Of a stretch of 28,066 nt of DNA, positions 1-10,643 are shown one piece after another. The notes beneath the pieces were generated by a model. It was given only the letters and a program-made list of their open reading frames with translations, was not told where the DNA came from and did no database searches. The DNA comes from Alectoria sarmentosa (lineage: Eukaryota > Ascomycota > Lecanoromycetes > Lecanorales > Parmeliaceae): the NCBI GenBank assembly GCA_009733775.1, contig WOGZ01000384.1, positions 1-28,066 on the forward strand, given 5' to 3'. The position numbers were made by a program, and so were the translations under genes. How positions within the stretch are numbered: position 1 is the first letter of the stretch; the number at the start of each line of letters is the position of its first letter.

Positions 1-2312
1 ATTATTAAATAATAAAATTTAAAATCGATGTTTATTTTTCGATTTAATTTATTTTTATAAATTAAAAACTTTAAAAACGTTTTTTTACGATTCGCTTTTA
101 AATTATATAATTTATTAAATTAATTATTTTAATTATTATTTTTTAAACATTAATGAATTTTGATATTAAAGATTCGAATATAATAATAATAATGAATATA
201 ATAATAAAAAACTTAATATAAAAAAAACGAAATTGATAATGATTTTGAAATTTTAATATTTTTTAAATAAAATAAAATAAATAAACGTGCTTTAAAGCTT
301 GTATTTACTTTATTTAAATAATTAATATAAATTATATATATATTTGCGATCGTAAAAAATAATTTTTTTAAATCTTATATTAACAATTAACTTTTTAGCG
401 TATCGAAATAAAAAAAATTCGCGACTTATATTGATTTGAGCGAGAAATGCTCGTTTTTAAATTAAATAATAAATTTAAACGATAATCGATATTTTTTAAT
501 ATATTATTAATTAATTATTTTTATAAACTCGAACTTAAACGACGATTAATAAATTTAATTTATTATTAATTAATTTGTTTTTAATGAGTTTTAAAATTAA
601 TAATTTTTAAAAAAATTGCTCGTTTCGATTTGAGTAAGAAATTTAATAGCAATTAATATAATCTTAACATATTATCAATTAATTATTTTAATAAATTTTG
701 ACATTAATTGTTTTTAGCAATTAAAACGCATTTATTAATTAATTTTTAATCGAATAAATACGTCGCATGATGAAAATACGCATTAATTAAATATAATTTT
801 AAAGATTTAAAAGCTATCTTCTTTAATTAACGTAACGTTTTTATTAATTAAAATATATAATTTAATTTTCACGATTACATCGTCGATAAAATTAACGTTT
901 TTAACGAAAATTGAAATTCGTTTAAAATCAACGTTTAAATATATCTCGAATCGAGACTTCGAAATAATATTATTTCATCGATGTGATAATAAATCGAATG
1001 TTTTTTAACGCTTTAAGATTTTTACGATATTTTATAATAATATGTTCATATAAAATGTTTCTATAAAATGAAAATAAAACTTTATAATTTAAAACGATTT
1101 ATAAATTAATATATATAAAGCACATCGATAAGATAAATATTAAATTATTAAACGAAACTCGATCGATTAAGTTTATAATTTATTAAAAATAGATAATAAA
1201 TTACTTGATTAAAATGTTATATAAAATATGAAACTTATTAAATCTATATTCGACGACAGTCGAGTAGAAAAAGTGAAACGAACTTAATTATTTTAATAAA
1301 AAAATTATAATGTTATTTAAAAAAGAAAATAATTTGTTAAATAAATGTAAACGTTTTTTAAAAGTCGCTTTATTATTTCGAATAACAACATATTTGAATT
1401 AAATATATATCGATATATATATATTTAAATTTCATAATTTTTATATCGTTGAAAAGCGTAAATCGAGTTTTATAATTTATAAAGTTATAAAATATTTATA
1501 TTTTTATAAAAAATAAAGATAAAAGATGTAAGATTTTTATATATAAATTTTTGATAAAAAAGTTCGAAAAATTTAAAATCGTTATTTTAACGTTATTTCA
1601 AAAAACGAAATTAAATAAAATTTATAATTAATTATATATACAAATTTAAGATATTTTAGCTTAATTTTATTTTATTTTTTTATATAATAAAGATTAATAT
1701 TATCGTCGTTATATTATTATATAAAAAATAACATTTTAATTTTAAAAAACTTTTTGCGAAAAAGAAACGTATAAACACTTTCATAATTATTAACAATAAA
1801 CGATTTTCGTTTATTTAAAATATAATTGCGAAAAATGAAATTATAACGAAAATAAATATGTTTATTACATTTATTATTAAAATATTAAATTTAAAATTCG
1901 TTATAAAATTTTATATAATAATTACTTCATTATTAAAATTTAATAAATTAAAATCTTTTAAATAAAATCATTTCAACGTCTAAAAAATTAATGTTAACGA
2001 ATTTAATTAAATAATAAATACGATATTTGATAAATTGCAAAATTGAAAATATAAAAAAAATTAATTTAATTTAATATATTAATACTTTTATAATAAATTT
2101 AATATTATTAAAAAAAGTTTATTATTATTAAAATCTTTTTATAATTATTATATATAATAATAAATTTATAAATAATAAATTTATAAATTTTATCGAGATT
2201 TTATTGAATTTAAATTTTATTAAACGATTATTAAATATTTAAATTATAAAAAATGAAATAAATTTTATCGTCATCGTTAAATTTTCTATTCGCGATCGTT
2301 GAAAATATAATA
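1..2312. other. A+T-rich RIP-type block, no gene
   Basis: No open frame of meaningful length on either strand. By eye the sequence is overwhelmingly A and T. CC and GG are almost absent, and most remaining C residues sit in CpG, with CpT next and CpA rare. This is what heavy C-to-T mutation on both strands leaves behind in fungal repeats. It is presumably old transposon sequence, but I could not recognise a protein relic here. One short imperfect repeat is visible: 431-448 and 625-642 match at 15 of 18 positions, all three differences being transitions. Confidence 0.8.
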
Positions 2313-2317
2313 AAAAG
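2313..2317. repeat. Target-site duplication, left copy
   Basis: AAAAG immediately before the left LTR, matching AAAAG at 6833-6837 immediately after the right LTR. Five bp is the usual duplication size for this class of integrase. In A-rich DNA a 5-bp match alone is weak, but it falls exactly at both LTR edges. Confidence 0.75.
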
Positions 2318-2543
2318 TGTTATAATTTTAATTTATTAACTTATTTTCTTAATTAATCTTTCTTTAATACGTAACTCGATTAAGTTTAACGCGATTTAAC
2401 ATTTAACGTCGATAGCGCATTAACGTTAAGTTTTAACGTTTATATATTTTTTAACATTAATATATACTTATAATATAACATAATTAATATTTCATTTAAA
2501 TCACATATAAGTGTTATTTAAATTTAATATACAATTTTTAATA
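2318..2543 (+). repeat. 5' LTR of the Ty3/Gypsy element
   Basis: 226 bp, TGTT...AATA. It aligns with 6607-6832 without any gap. By hand I count 22 differences, 21 of them transitions (C/T or A/G) and one transversion. The changes go both ways between the copies, as expected if each LTR was mutated independently by RIP. The preceding 5 bases are AAAAG. No primer-binding site can be read in the mutated sequence after 2543. Confidence 0.88.
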
Positions 2544-4248
2544 TAATATTAATTATTCTTTTTGTAATAAATTATTTAATCAATTATCGAATTAAATAAA
2601 TTCATTTTTACGCGATTATTACGCAAAAAAGATTTTAATATAAATATAACATTCGCACTTATATAAAAAAATATCATTTATCAATAAAATATTAATTCGA
2701 ATATCGTTGAAAATTAACTATACGCGACGCATTGCAATTCAAAAAATATTAATAAATATCTTAAAATCAAAATCGAGTTTAATATAAATCTTTAATTCGA
2801 TTTTTTATAAAATAATTATTAAAAGCGTATTTTATATTCAATTATTATTATAACGCGCGTTATTTAACATCTTAATATCAAAAAAAATTACTCTTTTATA
2901 CGATTATAATTTATTATACGCATTAATTATATTCAAAAAAATTAATAAAAAAAAAATCACGATAAAAAAAAGACGTTAAAGAAAATTTATAAAAAAAAAA
3001 TTGCGTCGACATTTTCTCGCTTCGCTCGATTTGAACTTATATTAAATATTATTATTATTATATAATAATTAACTTAAATTATTTAACTTAATAACGATAA
3101 TAAATTAAATTTTAATAAATTAAATATAAAAGAAAATAATCGACGTGAAAAATTACATTGAATTAAAAAAAATTAAAAAAAATTAAAGCTTTTTATTAAA
3201 AAAAAAAACATTATTAAATTCGATGATTTATAAAACGAATTTTTTTTCACGAAAATCGAAGACGGCGTCGAGAAAAAACTCGAATCGATTTTTGCGAAAA
3301 TTTAAAACATATAAAAATTTATCGAAAGTGTAATTTTTTATTTTGAAAAATAATATAATAAAATTATTTATTAAAAACAAAATTAAAAATTATATTAAAT
3401 TTTTATTAAAAATAAGAAACGAGTAACATTATTTATTTAATAATTTAAAAAAAATCTTTTTCTTTTAACTTTTCACAATAACGAGAAACGATTATATAAT
3501 TTTAAAAATATTTATTATAATCGAAATGAAAAGCTTAAAAAGAAGATATAAAATTTTAATATAAAAAATGAAAATTTGAAATCTCAATTTCGCATTATTA
3601 AAGACATAAACTTTAACGATTTCGATTCGAATTTTAATGATTTAAATTGCGAAGATTTTTTTCGTCGTTTTTTTTCGAATCGTCGTATTATAACATTATT
3701 AAACGAAAATTATTATAATTAATAATTTATTTTTATTATTAAAGTAATCTTTATTTTAAACGATAAATCGAATAATAAATACGCGAACGTAAATAAGTTT
3801 AACGATAACAACGATAATAAAAAATTATGAAATTCGTGAAAAATATATTTTAAATTTAAATTTATATAAAGCTTTAAGCTTTTTAAAATAAAAATATCGA
3901 AAAAATTTTATATTCGAAATTATTGCAAAAATATAATTTACGATATAATTAAAATTAAAGTAAATTTTAAAAACTTTTAATATTATATATTCGCGAACGA
4001 TATAATATAAAATTTCGAATAAATGTTTAACGATTTCAATAAAGAAGAAAAAGTCGATATTGAATTTCAAAATTCGAAATTTATTATGAAAATTAAAGAC
4101 GTTAAAAAAACTTTTAACGCTTTTTATATTCGATTTATTATTATTATTGCGTCGCTCGATATATTTAAATAAAAAAATCGATTATTTAAAAAAATTAATT
4201 GTAAATCGTTTAAAATATCGTATTTTTAATTATTTAAATTCAACATTT

Positions 4249-4548
4249 TATCGTAAATTTGTTATTCGTTTACGATAAATCGATTTGAATATAAAATTTA
4301 TTAATGAATAATTATTTAAAAACATTCGAGGCGTAGAAACGAGAGAAATTAAAGAAATTAAAAAATTGAATTCTTTAATACGAAAATAAAATGTGATAAA
4401 AATAATGAAAAATAAGAAAGTTATTTTAAATAACATTATTATCGATCGAAATAAACGTTATCGATATTTTTAACATATCGCAAATAAACTCAAAAAGAAA
4501 AATAAATGTTTTAAATGTTTATAATTTAAACATTTATTAAATAAAATC
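4249..4548 (+). pseudogene. gag relic with CCHC zinc-knuckle remnant
   Basis: Reading the plus strand in the frame of 4507 gives a basic, Lys/Arg-rich segment leading to C-F-K-C-x(4)-H. The codons are TGT at 4507 and 4516 and CAT at 4531, and the residue before His is AAA where GGA (Gly) is usual. This is the CX2CX4H core of a retroviral-type nucleocapsid knuckle with G-to-A damage. The final Cys is not preserved (ATC at 4546). Upstream, about 4101-4200 in another frame reads like a gag helix region (FNAFYIRF...). The position ahead of the reverse transcriptase agrees with gag-pol order. Stops interrupt the frame, and short open frames on the opposite strand here are not genes. Confidence 0.6.
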
Positions 4549-5713
4549 AACGTTTTATATAAAGAAAAGTTTTAATTAAATTAAAAACAAGTTATTATTA
4601 TATTAACAAAAATCGAGTTGAAATTTAAAGCAAATGCGTTTTTAAATTACGAATAATAACAATCGAAAAATTAACTCTCTTTAACGAAATCGTCATTAAA
4701 AAAACATTAAAATAAATGCGCATAAAAATCAAGAAACTCGAAAGATTAAATGTTGAATTAATTATTATAATTTTATCTTTATACGACGTTAAATTATAAA
4801 AAAAAAATTGAATTTAAGATTAAAAATTTTAATAAATAAAAAACAATGAAAATTTAATATTTAACGAATATAAAAGCATTAATAAAGAGTTTTATAAACA
4901 CGGAATTTGCGAAATATTATAAATTATTATTAATAACTTTAGCGAAGCTTTTTAAATTGCGATTAATTAATAAAATCATTAAAGAAAATATTATTTATAT
5001 AATTCGAATTATTTTTATCTTCGAAGAACATTTTAAGAAATTATTTTATTTAATCACATTTTTAATTAAATTTGATATTATATTTAATATATTATAATTA
5101 AAATTATATAATCTTCAAATATTCTTTAAAAAAAGATCGTGTATCTTCAATTTAAATTATTATATATCGAATTATTTATGATATCACAAATTAATTACGA
5201 TATATAATGATAATGTTAAAAAATATCGATTTTCGATAACATTTTACTCAAAAAACATCGCGAAGATCTTTATTTACGTTTTTATAAAAATAATAAAGAA
5301 AAAAAAGAATTAAATTATTATTATATAATCGAAAGATTTCGAATATCTCGAGGAAAAAATTATTAATAATAATCTTAAATTAATAATTAATATAATTATT
5401 ATTAATTTTAAAAATTATAAAAAGTTTTTTTAAAAAATGTAAAAAATGTTTATTTTCAAAAAGAAATTCAAATAAAAGATTTTTATAATATATTATTTAT
5501 AAATCGATATTTAAAATTTAATAAAGACGAATAAATTATTTTCGCAAAAATTAATTAATCACATTATTAAATTATAAAAAGAAATAATTTTTTTAATTAA
5601 AAGAATTTATAATATATCACGAAAATAAGCGACGATAATTAAAAAAATATGTAAATAAGATATTTAATAAAGAATATATTAAATTAAGTATATTCTTTTA
5701 TATAATATTAATA

Positions 5714-6590
5714 TTCATCGTTAAAAAATTAAATAAAAAATTTCGTATTTATATTTATTATTAAATTTTAAATTTTTTAATTATCAAAAATCGCAATGCG
5801 TTTTCGTTAATAAAAGAAACTTTAATTAAATTATACGCAGTAAAGATTTTTAATAAATTCGACATTATTATAATTTTTAATAAAATTCGTATAAAAGAGA
5901 AAAATGAAAAGAAAATTGTTTTTTTTATATAATATAATTTATTCGAATATATAATAATGTCATTCGAATTTTATAATATATTTAACATATTTTAAATTTT
6001 TATTAATAAAATTTTATGAAAATATTTAAATAACTTTTATTTAATATATTTAAATAATATTTTAATATATAATAATAATAATAAAAAATATATTAAATAT
6101 ATAAAAAAGATTTATAAAAAGCTTAAATAAATAAGCTTATATTTCGATATTAATAAATATTAATTTTATATTAAAAAAATAAAATATTTAAAATTAATTA
6201 TTATTATAAAAGAATTAAAGATAAATTTAAAGAAAATAAAGATTATTATTAATTAAAAAACGTTTAAATGCGTTAAAAATATATAAGCTTTTTTGAAATT
6301 TATTAACTTTTATAAAAGATTTATATACGAACATTTTAAAATAATCGCGTCTTTATCGAATTTAATAAAGAAAAATTAAAAGTTTTTTTTATTTTTTTAA
6401 ATAATATATAATTTTAAATAACGCGCATTTGATAATTTTAAAAAAATTGAATTAAGATTAATAAATTGAATTTTCACAATTAAGAAAATGATTTTAATTT
6501 TATATAAAACATCGCTAATTTATATAATATTAACGAATTTTTAAAATATAAACAATTATCTTTTTATTTCGTTATAAAAATATATCGAAT
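5714..6590 (+). pseudogene. Reverse transcriptase and start of RNase H relic (Ty3/Gypsy pol)
   Basis: One plus-strand frame can be followed for about 290 codons with in-frame stops but no evident indel. Recognisable pieces, as they stand in the mutated DNA, are FIVKK at 5714, an IFNKFD segment (family: F.K.DL), LFEY..M.F (family: YLVMPFGL), then YLNNILIY at 6047-6070, which corresponds to the catalytic YLDDILIY box with both Asp codons changed to AAT. Downstream come LYFDI, KYL and AFLKFINFYKRFI at 6287-6325, matching the FLGF.NFYRRFI block that follows the palm and thumb in Gypsy elements, then an AFDNFKK segment typical of the RNase H entry. Loss of both catalytic aspartates and many stops make it non-functional. 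Confidence 0.82.
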
Positions 6591-6592
6591 TT

Positions 6593-6606
6593 GAGAAAAG
6601 AAATAA
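6593..6606 (+). other. Polypurine tract of the LTR element
   Basis: GAGAAAAGAAATAA directly abuts the TG of the right LTR: 13 of 14 bases are purines. Polypurine tracts prime plus-strand DNA synthesis and always sit just inside the 3' LTR, so this fixes the element's orientation. In A-rich DNA such tracts arise easily, so the position is the real argument. Confidence 0.6.
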
Positions 6607-6832
6607 TGTTATAATTTTAATCTATTAATTTATTTTCTTAATTAACCTTTTTTTAATACGTAGCTCGATTGAGTTTAACGCGATTTAATATTTAACGTCG
6701 ATAGCGCATTAACGTCGAGTTTTAACGTTTATATATTTTTTAACATTAATATACACTTATAATATAGTATAATTAATATTTTATTAAAATTATATATAAA
6801 TGCTATTTAAGTTCAATGTGCAATTTTTAATA
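6607..6832 (+). repeat. 3' LTR of the Ty3/Gypsy element
   Basis: 226 bp, colinear with 2318-2543, about 90% identical with essentially only transitions separating the copies. Followed by the target duplication AAAAG at 6833-6837. Confidence 0.88.
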
Positions 6833-6837
6833 AAAAG
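6833..6837. repeat. Target-site duplication, right copy
   Basis: AAAAG immediately after the right LTR; matches 2313-2317. Confidence 0.75.
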
Positions 6838-6984
6838 TATTATAATAATTAAGATTATTTAAAATCGACTTATTATATTAAAAACTTATATAAACATTTT
6901 ATTATTATAATTAATAATTATTATAAAAAATCGAATCGATAAACTTATTATTAATAAATCGGTTATAAATTTAATCGTTAATTA

Positions 6985-7110
6985 TGTTAAAATTCGGGTT
7001 ACGTAACTTTAAGTTTTAACGATTATATGCGCACATTAATGCGCTCGTATATAAATCGCTCTTTTTTTCGTAATACTTTTAAAGTAATATAATTAAGTGT
7101 TTTATATTAT
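6985..7110 (+). repeat. Candidate solo LTR or LTR fragment of a second family
   Basis: Starts TGTTA and is noticeably less A+T-rich than its surroundings (it keeps GGG, GCGC and CGCTC). It contains a TATA-like TATATAAAT at 7048-7056 after a small GCGCA/TGCGC inverted repeat (7029-7044). An ordered U3-R-U5-like arrangement is suggestive. A stretch around TTAAGTTTTAACG also occurs inside the LTRs of the neighbouring element. No second copy and no target duplication were found in the window, so this is inference. Confidence 0.3.
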
Positions 7111-8377
7111 ATTTTTATAAATTAAAAGCGTAATTTAAAATATAAATAAAAAAATAAAATTCGCAAAAAGAGAAATAAAAAAGAAAATGATATATAATAA
7201 TTATATAATCGTGCGTTTACTTTTATTATTATAATTATTTAATTTTTAATATTATTATTAAATTTAAGCGATTTTCTTATAAATATTCGTTTTCTTTTTC
7301 GTTTTAAAATTAAATTTATTAAACGTAATTATTATAATCGTTAACGCTTTATTAATTATAATTATAATTATAAAATTATAATAATTTCATTTACGATTTT
7401 AAAATATAAAGTTAATAATATAATATATATTAATTTAAAAAATTATATCGATTATATAAAATTAAACGTTATATTATATAATTAAAAAACTTTAAAAAAT
7501 ATAAAAAAAAAGTTATTAAATAAATATTATAAATTATAATATATTTAAAAATAAAAAACGATAATTTCGAATATAAATAAAAAAAGTTAAATATTATATC
7601 GAATATTAAACGCGAATTATTTGTTAATATAAACGCATTTAAACGTAAAAAGAAATTAATTTTCGCTATAAATCGAAAAAATATAATATATTTTACGAGA
7701 TATATTATTTCAAATAATATTATATCGTAAAACGATATAAATAATTCGAATTTAAATATTATATTTTTTAATAAATATAAATAAACTTTAATAAATATTA
7801 AATTATAATATAATATATTTATAAATTTATTTTATAAAATAATATATTTATAAAATATTTATATTTTTATAATAAATATAATAAGATAATAAAATATGCG
7901 TAACTTTTAATTATTATTTTAATTATTATTTTAATTAATACGATTATATAATTATATACGATTAATATAATTAATTAACGTAATTATATAATAAATATAA
8001 TTAATATAATTATTAAATATATATAATTAATATAATTAATTTAATTAATTTAATTAATATAATTAATATATTTATTAAATATAAAATTAATATAAATATA
8101 TAAATATATAAAATATTTACGTAAATTATATTAATTAAAATGTTAATTAAATTAATAATTAAAAAATAATTAAAAAAATAAAGTATTTTATAAATATATT
8201 ATTTTATAAAATAAACTCGTATATATATTATTTTATAAAATAATTTATTAAAAATATTATATTTTCTTAAAAATAATATAAATTAAAAAAAAATTATTTT
8301 ATTTTATATTATAATAAAATTAAAAAGCTTAAATTTTATATTATTTAATATTTTTTCGATTTATAATTCGCGTTTTA

Positions 8378-8380
<3 letters not shown>

Positions 8381-8407
<27 letters not shown>
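8381..8407. repeat. (TA)n microsatellite
   Basis: An uninterrupted run of about thirteen TA units inside the A+T-rich block. Confidence 0.9.
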
Positions 8408-8408
<1 letters not shown>

Positions 8409-10200
8409 TTTACGATTTTTATAATAAAGCTTATTTTAAATTTTATTAAAAATGAAAATTATAATTAATATTAATAAACGAAATAAATATTTTATAATAA
8501 TTTAAATTTAAATAAAATATTATAATAAAAATATAAAAATAAACGATATATAAACATTTATAATAATTTATTTTTTTAACATTTTAACGACGTTTATTTC
8601 GTTTTTAATAACGTTTATTTTATTTTAATTTTTATAATATATTTTATTTTTTCGAAAAGATTATTCGCGTTATATTTTCTCTTTTGCGCGAAAATAATTA
8701 TAATTTAAAAAATTATTATATCGTTTATTATCAAAATATAATATAATTATATTTTAATATATTTTAATTTACGTTTTAAATATTAAAATTAAAATTTCGA
8801 TTAAATTAAAATTAAGCGAATATAAAAATTAAAAATTTAATAAAAATTTTATATAATAAAATAAATAAACAAGTTTAAAATTATTATAATTAAAGACATT
8901 ATCGTATATAATAATTTATCGAAATTCGTTTTTATTAAAATTATCGTAATAAAGAAAAACGTAATTTTAATTTAAAATTAATAAAAAAAAATTAAATAAT
9001 CGAATTTAAAAAAAAAATTATAATAAAAAATCTTTTATAATAAAGATAAATAATAAACTTAATTTTTTTAATCGCTTAAAAATTTTATTAATTCGCGATC
9101 GCATATTTGAAAAAGTTTATTCGTATTATTTATCGTTTAAAGATTTTAATATTTAATTAATAAAAGTAATAAAATGCTTATTTGTTCGTTTATAAATCGT
9201 CGATTTATTTAAAATTAATTAATTAATAAACTCGTTAATTAATTAATGCAATAAATTAATTATTACGTAAAAAAACATTACGTTAATTAATTAATTTTTT
9301 TTACGAGATTAATCGAGATAATATAAAACTTTTTATATAATATTCTCGTCGACGACGAAATTAAATTAATCGAATAACATATATATTAATTCGTTTAAAT
9401 ATAATATAAAACATTTTTCGAGAAAAACGAATAATTATTATTTTACGTGTTAATTAATAATTTTAAACGTTTATTTTAATTAATATTCGAAGTAAAAACA
9501 ATATTATATCAAAATTAATGAGATTTTATATTTTGCAAAAATCGTAAATTTACGTTATATAAATTAATTAAAATAATATTATTATTATAATTTTATTTAA
9601 TTTTTTTTAAATAAAAGTTTAAATAAATGTTAAAATAAATAATAATATAATTATAATAATAATAATATTACTTTATAAACGTTTTATTAAAAGATTTTTA
9701 AACGATTTTTAATTCGATTAAATCTCGAATATAACGTTTTTCGAATTAAATTAAATTTTTATTAATTAAGTTTTTTTATAACTATTACAATTATACTTTA
9801 ATTAATTGTTTTTCATTTAATTATATATTTATTTTTACTATTTATTATTTATTCGTCGATTTTTTTTTTTTTTTTTTAATATTATTTAAAATTATTATAT
9901 TATAAATAACGTATATTAATAAAAAATAATGTTAAAACTTTAATATAAATATTATACGAACGTAAAACATTGTATTTCATTTTTATATCACATTTTTTAT
10001 TCGCGTATTAAAATTTATCGATAAATTATATAATAAATTTTTTTTAATATAATTTAATTTTTATATATATAATATATAAAAAATATTATTATAAATTATT
10101 ATTATTAAAAAAATTTTAAACGAAGTTTAATATAAAGATTTTATTCGATTTTTAAATAATAATTATTATTGCAACGATTATTTATTTAAATGTGATTTTA

Positions 10201-10406
10201 TATTTATGTAATGCGATTCTGTCTTCTGCGTGCCTTTGACGGTGTTTCAAACAAAAAATTGCGGGGGCGGCTGCTAGTTTTGCACTCCCGCAAAGGGTTT
10301 TGCAAACAGGAGTATTGGATACGAAGACATATTATCACACGAATTACAAATCTAAGGCACTTTGCATCATTAAATAGGGGTGCAGTGTAGAAGCGGACAT
10401 TTTACT
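10201..10406. other. Left edge of the gene island, no gene seen
   Basis: Normal-composition sequence between the A+T block and the small relic ORF; the eEF2 3' UTR may reach into it. It holds a short inverted repeat, TTGCGGG at 10259-10265 and CCCGCAA at 10287-10293 (7 bp, 21-nt loop). I see no tRNA, other RNA gene or reading frame. Confidence 0.6.
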
Positions 10407-10631
10407 TCAAGCCCAAGCTATGTACATTGTTCCTGCATGAGCTGGACTCTCGCACCAAATCTCGAAGAAAGGACCAAAAACTTCCGGGTTCTCTAGCACC
10501 TCCAAAGCAAAGTCCGCCTCCTCGTTGATATGAACTGTTTCCTCGAAATCGTAACCATATCGAATCTCATGTGGGGTCGGACAAGCTCATGCATATGCGC
10601 AGATGACTTTTGATCTAAATATATGGCCCAT
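10407..10631 (-). pseudogene. Small degraded ORF or gene fragment behind eEF2, one in-frame stop
   Basis: On the minus strand an ATG (10631) opens a 74-codon frame ending at TGA (10407-10409), broken only once, by TGA at 10587-10589. The 59 codons after that stop look coding: GC-rich third positions, many GAG codons, and a strongly acidic, aromatic-rich peptide (segments YGYDFEETVHINEEADF, FFEIWCESPAHAG, ending MYIAWA). It begins only 12 nt beyond the eEF2 stop codon, inside what should be the eEF2 3' UTR. I do not recognise the protein. It could be the remains of a small gene, the last exon of a gene whose front was lost, or a chance open frame. A single CGA-to-TGA change would explain the break, but this is inferred. 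Confidence 0.4.
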
Positions 10632-10643
10632 GATGCGCGCTCT

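Larger units (their letters stand above)
2318..6832 (+). mobile_element. RIP-decayed Ty3/Gypsy LTR retrotransposon, internally deleted
   Basis: A 4,515-bp element bounded by two direct repeats (2318-2543 and 6607-6832), each exactly 226 bp, starting TGTT and ending TA (originally probably CA). It is flanked by the 5-bp target duplication AAAAG (2313-2317 and 6833-6837). A purine-rich tract (6593-6606) just before the right repeat acts as a polypurine tract and sets the plus orientation. Inside are a gag region with a CCHC-like knuckle (about 4249-4548) and a reverse transcriptase relic (5714-6325) followed by an RNase H start. Nothing resembling the rest of RNase H or integrase follows: the RNase H-like frame runs straight into the polypurine tract, so the 3' part of pol is missing. 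Many in-frame stops (TAA, TGA) show it is dead. The Ty3/Gypsy call rests on the RT motifs, not on a database match. Confidence 0.88.
6838..10200. other. A+T-rich RIP-type block, no gene
   Basis: Gene-free and even richer in A+T than the left part, with stops in all frames. It includes a simple (TA)n run at 8381-8407, a stretch of TTAATTAATATAATTAA-like low-complexity sequence at about 7960-8110, and an 18-T run near 9860-9877. I could not recognise a protein relic. A possible LTR near 6985-7110 is listed separately. The switch to normal composition is abrupt at about 10,190-10,215. Confidence 0.8.

Noticed and set aside
3825..4436. Two open frames of 81 and 62 codons on the minus strand (3825-4070, 4248-4436)
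   Set aside because: They lie antisense to the gag relic inside the retrotransposon, and consist of Phe/Ile/Tyr/Lys from A+T-rich DNA. No coding signal.
10259..10293. RNA gene or terminator hairpin at TTGCGGG/CCCGCAA
   Set aside because: A 7-bp stem with a 21-nt loop is too weak, and no tRNA or snRNA boxes are present.
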